NCBI RefSeq assembly: GCF_945869175.1
Contig: NZ_CAMBNZ010000009.1
Coordinates: 1 to 44,681, forward strand
From: Limnohabitans sp. Rim8
GTDB taxonomy: Bacteria; Pseudomonadota; Gammaproteobacteria; Burkholderiales; Burkholderiaceae_C
Direction: 5' to 3'
Length of the DNA stretch: 44,681 nt
Translations under genes and position numbers: made by a program
Notes under the pieces: generated by a model
The model's input: the letters and a program-made list of their open reading frames with translations, nothing else
Told to the model about the DNA's origin: nothing
Databases searched by the model: none
Part shown: positions 26,769 to 34,723 of the stretch, one piece after another
Layout: each line of letters starts with the position of its first letter
Position numbering within the stretch: the stretch's first letter is position 1

Positions 26769-27650
26769 TCAGTGGGCTTTGCGCTTGACCAACAAGCCAA
26801 TCAACTCGGGCACCAGCGCGTTCTGGTCGCCTTCTTTGCAAGCAGTTTCTAAAGTGTTTTTCACTGCTTGAGCGACGGTGTGGTCGGCGTGGGTATCACT
26901 GGCCATCTGGTTGTAATAGCTCAGGTCCTTGAGCGCGTTGCTCATGGAAAAGCGCAGGCCAGAAGTGTCGCCTGTGGCCAGCGTGGGCTTGAGGCGCTCA
27001 AGCGCTGCCCCCCAGCCGCCGCCTTTGGACAGCACTTCCACAAAGGTGTTGGCATCCACACCTGCACGTTGGGCGCAAGCCGCCGCTTCGGCCAGCAAGG
27101 TCACCGTGCCCAGCGACACATAGTTGTGCAAGAGCTTCATGCGGTGGCCCGAGCCAATGGGGCCGGTGTGAACGATGTTTTCGGCAAAGCACGACAAGAT
27201 GGGTTGGCAGGCCTTAAACAAGTCCGCATCCCCGCCCACCAGCAAGTTCAGGCGGCCTTCGGCGGCCTCCTTGGGGGTGCGGGTCATGGGCGAATCGAGA
27301 AACTGACCGCCTTGGGCGATGACCATGGCGGCCACTTTTTCGGTCGAAGTGGGAACTGCGGTGGAGCAGTCGATCAAGATCGTGCCGGGTCGCATGCCCT
27401 TGAGTACCCCGTCGTCTCCCAAGAGAACGGCTTCGACTTGTGGCGTGCCTGTCACGCACAAAATGACCACATCGGACTGCGCGGCCAAGGCCTGGGGCGT
27501 GGTGCAGGTGCGTGCGCCTGCGGCCAACAAAGCGTCCAGTGGCTGGTTCCCCGGGTGTTCCAGCACCGTCAGGAGTTGCCCGTGCTTGAGCAAATTGCTC
27601 GCGATGCCGTGGCCCATCATGCCAATGCCGATCATGCCGATTGTTTTCAT
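26769..27650 (-). CDS. NAD(P)-dependent beta-hydroxyacid dehydrogenase (3-hydroxyisobutyrate dehydrogenase family)
   Basis: 293 aa from ATG 27650. The Rossmann motif GMIGIGMMGHGIASNLL is at residues 4-20. The substrate block FLDSPMTRTPKEAAEG and catalytic Lys in GSGHRMKLLHNYVSLG match the family (HIBADH, tartronate semialdehyde reductase, GarR). It is divergent from the TetR regulator across a 100-bp gap and may be under its control. The substrate is not evident. Confidence 0.82.
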   Translation of the reverse strand: MKTIGMIGIGMMGHGIASNLLKHGQLLTVLEHPGNQPLDALLAAGARTCTTPQALAAQSDVVILCVTGTPQVEAVLLGDDGVLKGMRPGTILIDCSTAVPTSTEKVAAMVIAQGGQFLDSPMTRTPKEAAEGRLNLLVGGDADLFKACQPILSCFAENIVHTGPIGSGHRMKLLHNYVSLGTVTLLAEAAACAQRAGVDANTFVEVLSKGGGWGAALERLKPTLATGDTSGLRFSMSNALKDLSYYNQMASDTHADHTVAQAVKNTLETACKEGDQNALVPELIGLLVKRKAH

Positions 27651-27750
27651 GGGAAGTCTTTCAAGGGGTTGGCTCAATATACCTAAACCACAGATCCGAT
27701 CAGGGCTTGTCCTGATCAAAATGCGACAGTCACCCCTCTATACTTGCACA

Positions 27751-28443
27751 ATGAACCAACTGGTACATTCTGCAAAGTCCACGCCCGCTGAGGCGCCCAC
27801 CGCCCGCGAGGCAGGGCGCACCAACGACCCGGCCCGCACCATGGCCGAGATCCTTCAGGTGGCCACTCACGAGTTTGCCGACAAAGGTCTGAGCGGGGCC
27901 CGCATCGACGCTATTGCAGCAGCCACGCGTACCAGCAAGCGGATGATCTATTACTACTTCGGCAGCAAGGACAGTTTGTACTTGGCCGTGCTCGAGGAAG
28001 CCTACCGCCGCATGCGCACCATCGAATCCGACCTGCATTTGGACGACTTGGCCCCTGTGGCCGCCTTGAAACGCTTGGTGGAGTTCACCTACGACCACCA
28101 CCGCGACAACGAAGACTTCATTCGCTTGGTGATGAACGAGAACATCCAGCGTGGCGACTACCTGCGCCAAAGCAGCAACATCCAAGAACTCAATTCCAAT
28201 GCCATACGCTCGGTTCAAGCGGTGTATGACCGTGGTGTGGTGCAGGGGGATTTCAGGCCAGGGCTGGACCCGGTGGACATCCACTCGGCCATTTCAGCGT
28301 TCACGTTTTTCAATGTGTCGAACCGCCACACCTTTGGCGTGATTTTTCAGGACCGCAACAGCCCGGACAAAGCCAACACTCTCAAGCGCGAGCATGTGGT
28401 GGAGTTGATCTTGCGTTTTGTGAGTCATTCAATTTCGGCATAA
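27751..28443 (+). CDS. TetR-family regulator of the shikimate/quinate-type operon
   Basis: 230 aa from ATG 27751. The DNA-binding domain (residues about 28-75) has the canonical ILQVATHEFADKGLSGARID and the YYYFGSKDSLYLAVLEEAY helix. It also has a C-terminal TetR_C-type ligand domain. It lies directly upstream of the TRAP transporter operon and divergent from the HIBADH-like gene. A 16-bp sequence at its own start codon recurs in front of the TRAP genes, suggesting it represses both. Confidence 0.85.
   Translation: MNQLVHSAKSTPAEAPTAREAGRTNDPARTMAEILQVATHEFADKGLSGARIDAIAAATRTSKRMIYYYFGSKDSLYLAVLEEAYRRMRTIESDLHLDDLAPVAALKRLVEFTYDHHRDNEDFIRLVMNENIQRGDYLRQSSNIQELNSNAIRSVQAVYDRGVVQGDFRPGLDPVDIHSAISAFTFFNVSNRHTFGVIFQDRNSPDKANTLKREHVVELILRFVSHSISA
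27754..27769. promoter_or_regulatory. Candidate TetR operator AACCAACTGGTACATT (site 1)
   Basis: It contains the perfect dyad ACCA-AC-TGGT at 27755-27764 and begins 3 bp after the A of the TetR start codon. 13 of 16 bases match site 2 at 28498-28513. It sits within the coding start, so binding could block the regulator's own transcription. Confidence 0.45.
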
Positions 28444-28464
28444 CAGCTAGGGTGCGGACCCTTT

Positions 28465-28494
28465 TTGACATAGGGTTTGTACTATTAATAGAAA
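28465..28494 (+). promoter_or_regulatory. Candidate sigma-70 promoter of the TRAP/shikimate operon
   Basis: A perfect -35 TTGACA at 28465-28470 is followed by a possible -10 TAGAAA at 28489-28494 with 18-bp spacing. A palindrome CTATTAATAG (28482-28491) overlaps the -10 area. The operator candidate follows immediately. Confidence 0.45.
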
Positions 28495-28516
28495 ACTAAC
28501 CAGTTCGTACATTAGT
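28495..28516. promoter_or_regulatory. Candidate TetR operator with ACTAA/TTAGT arms (site 2)
   Basis: Arms ACTAA (28495-28499) and TTAGT (28512-28516) flank AACCAGTTCGTACATT, which matches 13 of 16 bases of site 1. It lies just downstream of the proposed -10, near the transcription start, where repressor binding would stop initiation. Confidence 0.5.
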
Positions 28517-28541
28517 GATTGTCTTTGTTGGGAGTGATGCG

Positions 28542-29096
28542 TTGATTCAAAAATTCATGGATGGTTTTTGCAAAATTCTGAACATGGTCATGGCCATTTG
28601 TCTCGCCGTGATGGTGATTTTGGTGTTTGGCAATGTGGTCATGCGTTATGCATTCAACTCGGGCATCACTTTGTCAGAAGAGTTGTCGCGTTGGTTGTTT
28701 GTGTGGATGACCTTCATGGGCGCGATCGTGGCGCTGAAGGAACACGGGCACTTGGGCACCGACATGCTGGTGGGTAAGTTGGGTACTGTTGGCAAAAAGT
28801 TTTGTTTGGCCTTGTCTTATAGCTTGATGCTGTTCATTTGCTGGTTGTTGTTCAGTGGCGCTTATCAACAGACCATGATCAATTTGGGGAGCACCAGCGC
28901 GGTGATGGAAGTGTCCATGGCCTGGATTTACGCGCCTGGGGTGATCTTTGCGGTGTTGGGTGGTTTGGTCTTACTCACCGACTTGCTGCGCTTGCTCACC
29001 GGTCAACTGCGTGATGAAGACTTGGTGATGGTCCAGGACACCGAAGAGTCGCCACACGGCGAAAACAAAGCTGCAGAACAACGGAGAGCTTTATGA
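28542..29096 (+). CDS. TRAP transporter small permease (DctQ)
   Basis: 184 aa with four membrane helices. FGNVVMRYAFNSGITLSEELSRW and FMGAIVALKEHGHLGTDM are the DctQ signatures. The start is taken as TTG 28542 because GGGAG lies 7 bp before it; GTG 28515 sits inside the proposed operator, and ATG 28557 is a third option. It overlaps dctM by 4 bp (ATGA). It links the binding protein to the large permease. Confidence 0.85.
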   Translation: MIQKFMDGFCKILNMVMAICLAVMVILVFGNVVMRYAFNSGITLSEELSRWLFVWMTFMGAIVALKEHGHLGTDMLVGKLGTVGKKFCLALSYSLMLFICWLLFSGAYQQTMINLGSTSAVMEVSMAWIYAPGVIFAVLGGLVLLTDLLRLLTGQLRDEDLVMVQDTEESPHGENKAAEQRRAL

Positions 29097-30370
29097 CCAT
29101 CGCTGTTTTTGTTTTTTCGCTGCTTGGTGCCATGGCGATCGGTATCCCGATCGCGTTTTCACTGTTGTTGTGTGGTGTGGCTTTGATGTGGCACCTGAAC
29201 ATGTTCGATGCCCAGATCCTGGCGCAAAACCTGCTCGAAGGTGCCAACAGTTTCCCTTTGCTGGCCGTGCCGTTTTTCATGCTGGCGGGCGAGATCATGA
29301 ATGCGGGCGGCTTGTCGCGCCGCATCGTGAACTTTGCCATGGCCTGCGTGGGCCACATCAAAGGCGGTTTGGGTTATGTGACCATCATGGCCGCCGTGAT
29401 CATGGCGGCCTTGTCGGGTTCGGCGGTGGCCGATGCGGCAGCGTTGTCAGCCTTGCTCTTGCCCATGATGGTGGCCGCAGGCCATGACCGGGCCCGCTCG
29501 GCAGGCTTGATTGCCTCGGCCGGCATCATCGCCCCGGTGATTCCACCCAGCATTGGCTTTGTGATCTTTGGCGTGGCGGGCAATGTGTCCATCTCCAAAC
29601 TGTTCATGGCCGGTATCGTGCCGGGCATCATGTTGGGTGCTTCGCTCTGGGTCACCTGGTGGTGGTTGGCACGGCGTGAAATGGTGCAGGTGCCGCCGCG
29701 CAAATCCATGGGCGAGATCATGGTGGCCATGCTTGAGGCCACTTGGGCCCTGGTGATGCCGCTGATCGTGGTGTTTGGCCTGAAGTTCGGCATTTTCACC
29801 CCCACTGAAGCGGCGGTGGTGGCAGCGGTTTACGCCTTGTTCATCTCGACCTTCATTTACCGCGAATTGCGTCTGAAAGACCTGTACCCCTTATTTGTGA
29901 GCTCGGCCAAAACCAGCGCGGTCGTGATGTTCTTGGTGGCCGCCGCCATGGTCTCGGCCTGGTTGATCACGGTGGCCAATTTGCCCGCTCAGTTGATCGA
30001 AATTTTGCAGCCCTTGCTGGACAGCCCCCGTTTGCTCATGTTCACCATCATGGTGATCATCATCGTGGTGGGCACTGCGCTCGACATGACGCCCACCATT
30101 TTGCTCTTGACCCCGGTGCTCATGCCGGTGATCAAGGCGGCGGGCATCGACCCGATTTACTTCGGTGTGCTGTTCATCATCAACTGCGCCATTGGCCTGA
30201 TCACACCGCCAGTGGGCACGGTGCTCAACGCGGTGGCAGGGGTTGGAAAAATCAGCATGGACGAGGTGACCCGGGGCGTGATGCCTTTCATGATCGCCCA
30301 GTTCACCATCATGTTCGCGATGGTGGCCTTCCCGGCTTTGGTGATGGTGCCCGCGCGTTGGTTCTATTGA
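29093..30370 (+). CDS. TRAP transporter large permease (DctM)
   Basis: 425 aa with about 12 helices. The family landmarks are FPLLAVPFFMLAGEIMN, GSAVADAAALSALLLPMM, IAPVIPPSIGFVIFG and NCAIGLITPPVGTVLN. It carries substrate with sodium ions across the inner membrane. The start overlaps dctQ. Confidence 0.92.
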   Translation: MTIAVFVFSLLGAMAIGIPIAFSLLLCGVALMWHLNMFDAQILAQNLLEGANSFPLLAVPFFMLAGEIMNAGGLSRRIVNFAMACVGHIKGGLGYVTIMAAVIMAALSGSAVADAAALSALLLPMMVAAGHDRARSAGLIASAGIIAPVIPPSIGFVIFGVAGNVSISKLFMAGIVPGIMLGASLWVTWWWLARREMVQVPPRKSMGEIMVAMLEATWALVMPLIVVFGLKFGIFTPTEAAVVAAVYALFISTFIYRELRLKDLYPLFVSSAKTSAVVMFLVAAAMVSAWLITVANLPAQLIEILQPLLDSPRLLMFTIMVIIIVVGTALDMTPTILLLTPVLMPVIKAAGIDPIYFGVLFIINCAIGLITPPVGTVLNAVAGVGKISMDEVTRGVMPFMIAQFTIMFAMVAFPALVMVPARWFY

Positions 30371-30458
30371 TTCCCGGGTGTGGTTGTCTGATCGGGTACG
30401 CCTGATGACCACCCCTTTGATGCACAGCGTACGTCCTTATTTTTACTGGAGACCCTTC

Positions 30459-31454
30459 ATGAAACGTGTATTCATCAAGTCCTTGATCGCCACCGTGGCG
30501 CTGGCCGCCATGGGCGTGGCTTCGGCGCAAGACAAGACCATCAAGTTCGCCAACCAGAATGCGGCGGGACACCCCATCATTCAGGGGATGGAAAAATTCA
30601 AGGAAATCGTTGAGAAAAACTCGGGCGGCAAGCTCAAGGTCAATGTGTTCCCCGGTGGCGCTTTGGGCAGCGACCAGGCCAATGTCTCGGCCATTCAAGG
30701 CGGCACCTTGGAGATGGCGTCGATGAACTCGGGCATCTTTGCCTCGCAAGTGCGTGATTTTTCGGTGTTTGATTTCCCCTTCATGTTCGCCAGCGGCCCA
30801 GAAGCCGATGCCGTGGTGGACGGTGCCTTTGGCAAGAAAATGCACGCCAAGCTGGAAGAAAAAGGCTTGGTGGGTCTGGGGTACTACGAGCTGGGCTTTC
30901 GCCATGTGACCAACGGCCGCCGCGCCATCAACAAAGTGTCGGACATCGAAGGCCTGAAGCTGCGCGTCATCCCCAACCCGATCAATGTGGACTGGGTCAA
31001 GGCGCTGGGCGCGAACCCCACGCCACTGCCATTTCCGGAGCTGTACGCTGCGCTGGAACAAAAAGCCGTGGACGGCCAGGAAAACCCGGTGGCCACCATC
31101 AACGGTGCCAAGCTGTTCGAGGTGCAAAAGCACATGGTCCTCACCGGTCACCAGTACAACCCCCAGTCGATCGTCATCAGCAAGAAGTTCTGGGACACCC
31201 TGTCGGCCGCTGAAAAGAAAATTCTGAGCGATGCGGCTGCCGAGTCCTCCAAGTTCCAGCGCACCCAGGCGCGCGCCCAGGAAGCCAGCTTGCTGGAAAA
31301 CCTGAAGAAAAACGGCATGCAAGTGACCGTTTTGCCGGCGGCCGAAGTCGCCATCCTGCGCGAGAAGATGAAGCCCGTGATTGCCAAGCATGGGGAGCAG
31401 ATTACCGCCACTGTCGCCGAATTGCAGGCTGAATTGACCAAGTTGCGCAAGTGA
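30459..31454 (+). CDS. TRAP transporter substrate-binding protein (DctP)
   Basis: 331 aa. ATG 30459 follows ACTGGAGA. The signal peptide is residues 1-23 (AAMGVASAQ). The mature protein has the DctP pattern: FPGGALGSDQ, the substrate-carboxylate Arg in GLKLRVIPNP, and LYAALEQKAVDGQENPVAT. With the downstream AroQ, shikimate dehydrogenase and dehydratase genes, quinate, shikimate or dehydroshikimate is the likely ligand. Confidence 0.9.
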   Translation: MKRVFIKSLIATVALAAMGVASAQDKTIKFANQNAAGHPIIQGMEKFKEIVEKNSGGKLKVNVFPGGALGSDQANVSAIQGGTLEMASMNSGIFASQVRDFSVFDFPFMFASGPEADAVVDGAFGKKMHAKLEEKGLVGLGYYELGFRHVTNGRRAINKVSDIEGLKLRVIPNPINVDWVKALGANPTPLPFPELYAALEQKAVDGQENPVATINGAKLFEVQKHMVLTGHQYNPQSIVISKKFWDTLSAAEKKILSDAAAESSKFQRTQARAQEASLLENLKKNGMQVTVLPAAEVAILREKMKPVIAKHGEQITATVAELQAELTKLRK

Positions 31455-31505
31455 TGGCCTCTGGCTTTCAGACCGTCAGAACGGTGTGAAAGTTCAACAA
31501 ACGGC

Positions 31506-31528
31506 GGGTCAAAGCTTTTCTTTGACCC
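31506..31528 (+). other. Perfect 9-bp stem-loop between dctP and aroQ
   Basis: GGGTCAAAG (31506-31514), loop CTTTT, and CTTTGACCC (31520-31528). It sits in the 99-bp gap between the binding-protein gene and aroQ. No T-run follows, so it is more likely an mRNA-stabilising or processing hairpin that raises dctP expression over the enzymes than a full terminator. Confidence 0.55.
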
Positions 31529-31553
31529 ACTGTTCAACCCTTTTGGAGTTTTC

Positions 31554-31994
31554 ATGAAAGTCTTGATGTTGCACGGCGTGAACCACAACATGTTTGGCAA
31601 ACGCGACCCCCAGCAATACGGCACGATCACCCTCGATGAAATCAATGCCAACTTGCAAAAATTGGGCCAAGAGTTGGGCGCCGAGGTCGAGTGCTACCAG
31701 ACCAACCACGAAGGTGACATGTGTGAACGAATTCACCAAGCGTATGCCGACCAGGTCGATGCAGTGCTGATCAATGCCGGGGCCTGGACCCATTACAGCT
31801 ACGCCATTCGCGACGCCTTGGCCGTGCTCACCTGTCCGGTGGTGGAGTTGCACATGTCCAACATCCACGCCCGCGAAGAGTTCCGCCACAAGTCGGTGTT
31901 GGCCGAAATCGTCAAAGGGCAAATTTGTGGCTTTGGCGCTGACAGCTATTTGCTGGCCCTGCGTGCAGGCGTGTCTGCGGCGCAAGCGGCTTAA
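31554..31994 (+). CDS. aroQ: Type II 3-dehydroquinate dehydratase (AroQ/QuiB)
   Basis: 146 aa, the usual dodecameric type II length. The active-site set is visible: Tyr and Arg in GKRDPQQYGTITL, Asn-Ala-Gly-Ala-x-Thr-His (NAGAWTHYSYAIRDAL), and His in ELHMSNIHAREEFR. The N-terminal block reads LHGVNHNMFGKR instead of LNGPNLNLLGxR, a drift seen in catabolic paralogues. It interconverts 3-dehydroquinate and 3-dehydroshikimate. TTGGAG precedes the ATG. Confidence 0.92.
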   Translation: MKVLMLHGVNHNMFGKRDPQQYGTITLDEINANLQKLGQELGAEVECYQTNHEGDMCERIHQAYADQVDAVLINAGAWTHYSYAIRDALAVLTCPVVELHMSNIHAREEFRHKSVLAEIVKGQICGFGADSYLLALRAGVSAAQAA

Positions 31995-32017
31995 ACCGAG
32001 CGATTGATTCACAGCAC

Positions 32018-32854
32018 ATGATCAACGGCAACACAGAAATCATCGCCCACATCGGCTACCCGACGCACACCTTCAAGTCGCCGATGATTTACAACCCGTA
32101 CTTTCAAGAAGCGGGTATCAATGCGGTGGTGGTGCCCATGGGCTGCAAACCCGAGAACTACCCTCAGTTTCTCAAGGCGGTGTTCAGCCTGGAAAACATC
32201 CGGGGCGCTTTGATCACCATGCCGCACAAGGTCAGCACGGTGGGCTTGCTCGATGAAGTGACTGCCACAGTGCGCGTGGCTGGGGCCTGCAACGCGGTCA
32301 AGCGTTTGGCCGATGGCCGCTTGGTGGGCGACATGTTTGATGGCGCTGGGTTTGTGCGTGGTGTGCAGCGCAAGGGGTTCAATTTGACGGGCAAACGCGC
32401 GTTGGTCGTGGGCACGGGGGGCGTGGGTTGTGCCATTGCCGCTTCATTGGCCGGTGCAAACATCGCCGCCATCAGCTTGTTCGATGTGAATGCGGCAAGT
32501 TGCGAGGCTTTGGCCGGGCGCCTCAAAACGCACTACCCGCAGATCGAAGTGCACACCGGCTCCCATGACCCCTTGGGCCACGATTTGGTGGTCAATGCCA
32601 CACCGATGGGCATGAACGAGGGCGATCCTTTGCCCATGGATGTGTCGCGCTTGTCGCCCGACACCTTCGTGGGTGAGGTGGTGATGAAAGCCGAGACCAC
32701 GGCTTTTTTGGCGGCCGTACAGGCCCGCGGTTGTCGCACGCAAGTGGGTGCCGATATGCTTTATGAGCAAATTCCGGCTTACTTGGAGTATTTCGGTTTG
32801 CCCACCACCACCGCTGAGGTTTTGCGCAGTGGTGCCCAACTCAGTTACGGATAA
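32018..32854 (+). CDS. Shikimate/quinate dehydrogenase, NAD-type paralogue
   Basis: 278 aa AroE-fold protein. The catalytic Lys is in ITMPHKV, and the Asp in MFDGAGF fits the substrate site. The cofactor loop is VVGTGGVGCAIA, followed at the end of the second strand by LFDVNAAS. An Asp there, rather than the Asn-Arg-Thr of AroE, predicts NAD. That suits oxidation of shikimate or quinate to the 3-dehydro acids. The gene lies between aroQ and the dehydratase-type genes, supporting a catabolic role. Substrate preference between quinate and shikimate is open. Confidence 0.85.
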   Translation: MINGNTEIIAHIGYPTHTFKSPMIYNPYFQEAGINAVVVPMGCKPENYPQFLKAVFSLENIRGALITMPHKVSTVGLLDEVTATVRVAGACNAVKRLADGRLVGDMFDGAGFVRGVQRKGFNLTGKRALVVGTGGVGCAIAASLAGANIAAISLFDVNAASCEALAGRLKTHYPQIEVHTGSHDPLGHDLVVNATPMGMNEGDPLPMDVSRLSPDTFVGEVVMKAETTAFLAAVQARGCRTQVGADMLYEQIPAYLEYFGLPTTTAEVLRSGAQLSYG

Positions 32855-32884
32855 CTGGGTGTTTGAATTGACTGGAGTGCATGG

Positions 32885-33760
32885 ATGAGCCTCAACAAAG
32901 TTGACCGTGAAGCCGTACCGGAAATGCCCAACCGATTGGGCATTGCAGGCATCGAATTCATCGAATACGCCACCAGTCGCCCACAAGCGCTGGGCCAGGT
33001 GCTTGAAAACATGGGTTTTCGGCCCGTGGCGCGTCACCGCTCAAGAGAAGTGACCCTCTACCGCCAAGGTGCGATGAACCTGGTGGTCAATGCCAGCCCC
33101 GATGACGCCCGTGTGAGCGGCACGGTCGATGGCCAGCCCGTCATCTCGGCAGTGGCTTTTCGGGTGCATGATGCGCTTAAGGCTCACCACCGCTGCATGG
33201 AGCTGGGCGCCTGGAGCGTGGGCAGTCATGCGCAAGCCATGGAACTGCACATCCCTGCCATCCATGGACCGGGTGGCAGCCGCTTTTATTTTGTCGACCG
33301 GTGGCAAGAGTTTTCAATTTACGACATTGACTTCAAACCCATTCCGACCGTGGACCTGAACCCACCTGCGTTGGCGGGCATGTGTTATTTCGGCCTGGTG
33401 CAATACATCGGTGCAGCCCGCAGCGCCGATTGGCAGACCTATTACGAACACATGTTCGATTTCAGTGCCATGCCTGATGAAGAGCGCTTTGGCATCTTGC
33501 CCAAAGGCAAACTCATGAAAAGCCCTTGCGGCAGCTTTTTGTGGCAACTGATTGAGCCCGAGCCTTGGATGGATGCCGACGACAGTCCCGAGTGCTTGCA
33601 GCGCATCGGTTTGGGTGTGCCCGATGTGGGTGAGGCGGTCAGGGCATTGAAAGCCAGGGGGGTGGAGTTTGTGGAGTCCGCCCGCTTGCACCCGGAAGAC
33701 CGGGGCGCATTGACCCGCGCCACTTTGGGCTCGGTCGCTTTTGAACTCGTCCACCAGTGA
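32885..33760 (+). CDS. HPPD-like VOC-family protein, probably without catalytic metal site
   Basis: 291 aa with the two VOC modules of 4-hydroxyphenylpyruvate dioxygenase (N-half GIAGIEFIEYATSRPQAL and ARHRSREVTLYRQG; C-half from about residue 160). Normal HPPD is about 350-360 aa with two His and one Glu ligand. At the first His position (IDHLTHN in HPPD) this protein reads YFGLVQY, and at the second (QHIAL) it reads QRIGL. Only the Glu (AFELVHQ) remains. In Pseudomonas such a domain is fused to 3-dehydroshikimate dehydratase; here it is a separate gene overlapping that dehydratase by 4 bp. A partner or stabilising role is likely. GGAG precedes the ATG. Confidence 0.75.
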   Translation: MSLNKVDREAVPEMPNRLGIAGIEFIEYATSRPQALGQVLENMGFRPVARHRSREVTLYRQGAMNLVVNASPDDARVSGTVDGQPVISAVAFRVHDALKAHHRCMELGAWSVGSHAQAMELHIPAIHGPGGSRFYFVDRWQEFSIYDIDFKPIPTVDLNPPALAGMCYFGLVQYIGAARSADWQTYYEHMFDFSAMPDEERFGILPKGKLMKSPCGSFLWQLIEPEPWMDADDSPECLQRIGLGVPDVGEAVRALKARGVEFVESARLHPEDRGALTRATLGSVAFELVHQ

Positions 33761-34650
33761 GCACTTCTATGAACTTGCTGGACGGTTATGGCATGGACAC
33801 CATCACCATGGCGGGCACTCTGGATGCCAAGCTGACGGCGATGAAAGGGGCTGGTTTTTCTCAGGTGATGCTGATGGCCCGAGATTTGGTGACCCACCCG
33901 GGTGGCGTGACGGCAGCGGTCGAGGCTGTGCAGCAAAGCGGCATGCGGCCGACGGGCTTTCAAGTCTTGCGTGATTTTGAAGGCCTGTCAGGCCACCTGC
34001 ACAGTTACAAACTGGACATTGCCAAAGCCATGCTCGAGATGTGCGCAGCCACCGGCAGCAAGGTGTTGTTGGCCTGTTCGTCCACCTCGCGTCACGCCAC
34101 GCAAGACCTCGACGCGATTGCCGCCGACCTCAAAAAGCTCGCCATGTTGGCCGTGCCATTGGGCATCAAGGTCGCCTACGAAGCGCTGTCCTGGGGCCGC
34201 ACCGTCAACGAGTTCACCACCAGCTGGGATGTGGTCTGCCGAGCAGACTGCCCGAATTTGGGCATTGGCATTGATTCTTTCCACATCTTTGCGGCCAAGA
34301 CCTCGCTCGATGCCATCGAAGCGCTGGACCCATCCAAAATATTTCTGGTCCAGCTGTCAGACTTCATGTGGCAAGAAACCCCCACTTTTGAAGAGCGCAT
34401 GACCACGGCCCGTACATTCCGTGTGTTCCCCGGCGAGGGCGTTCACAGCGAGCAGCTGGCCGAGTTGGTGTTGCGCTTGGACCGCATTGGCTACCGAGGC
34501 GATTACAGTTTTGAGGTGTTCAACGACGATTACCAACAGTTGCCTCTCGAGACGGTGGCAGAGCGTGCCCGTCGGAGTGCGACTTGGTTGCACCAAGATG
34601 TGTTGCACAAATCGGCACCATTGCCTGCCTGGACGCGCGCGCAGGTCTGA
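33757..34650 (+). CDS. 3-dehydroshikimate dehydratase-like TIM barrel (QuiC N-domain type)
   Basis: 297 aa sugar-phosphate isomerase/epimerase-fold (AP endonuclease 2) protein. Metal ligands fit Glu near 145 (AYEALSW), Asp near 173 and His near 176 (GIDSFHIF), Gln near 199 (VQLSDF) and Glu near 254 (SFEVFND). It would convert 3-dehydroshikimate to protocatechuate, which feeds the lig operon. The GTG at 33757 overlaps the upstream stop (GTGA); ATG 33769 is an alternative start. Bacterial QuiC1 proteins carry an extra HPPD-like domain on the same chain, absent here. Confidence 0.82.
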   Translation: MSTSMNLLDGYGMDTITMAGTLDAKLTAMKGAGFSQVMLMARDLVTHPGGVTAAVEAVQQSGMRPTGFQVLRDFEGLSGHLHSYKLDIAKAMLEMCAATGSKVLLACSSTSRHATQDLDAIAADLKKLAMLAVPLGIKVAYEALSWGRTVNEFTTSWDVVCRADCPNLGIGIDSFHIFAAKTSLDAIEALDPSKIFLVQLSDFMWQETPTFEERMTTARTFRVFPGEGVHSEQLAELVLRLDRIGYRGDYSFEVFNDDYQQLPLETVAERARRSATWLHQDVLHKSAPLPAWTRAQV

Positions 34651-34701
34651 AGGTCTGAGGGGCAGATCGATCTTCAGAGCCTGACAAAAAATCATCTGGG
34701 G

Positions 34702-34717
34702 TACACCATCAGGTGTA
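34702..34717. promoter_or_regulatory. Dyad TACACC-ATCA-GGTGTA
   Basis: A perfect 6-bp inverted repeat just upstream of the Crp/Fnr-like gene, after the end of the shikimate operon. It is a possible operator; it is not a terminator because no T-run follows. Confidence 0.35.
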
Positions 34718-34723
34718 TCTGTT

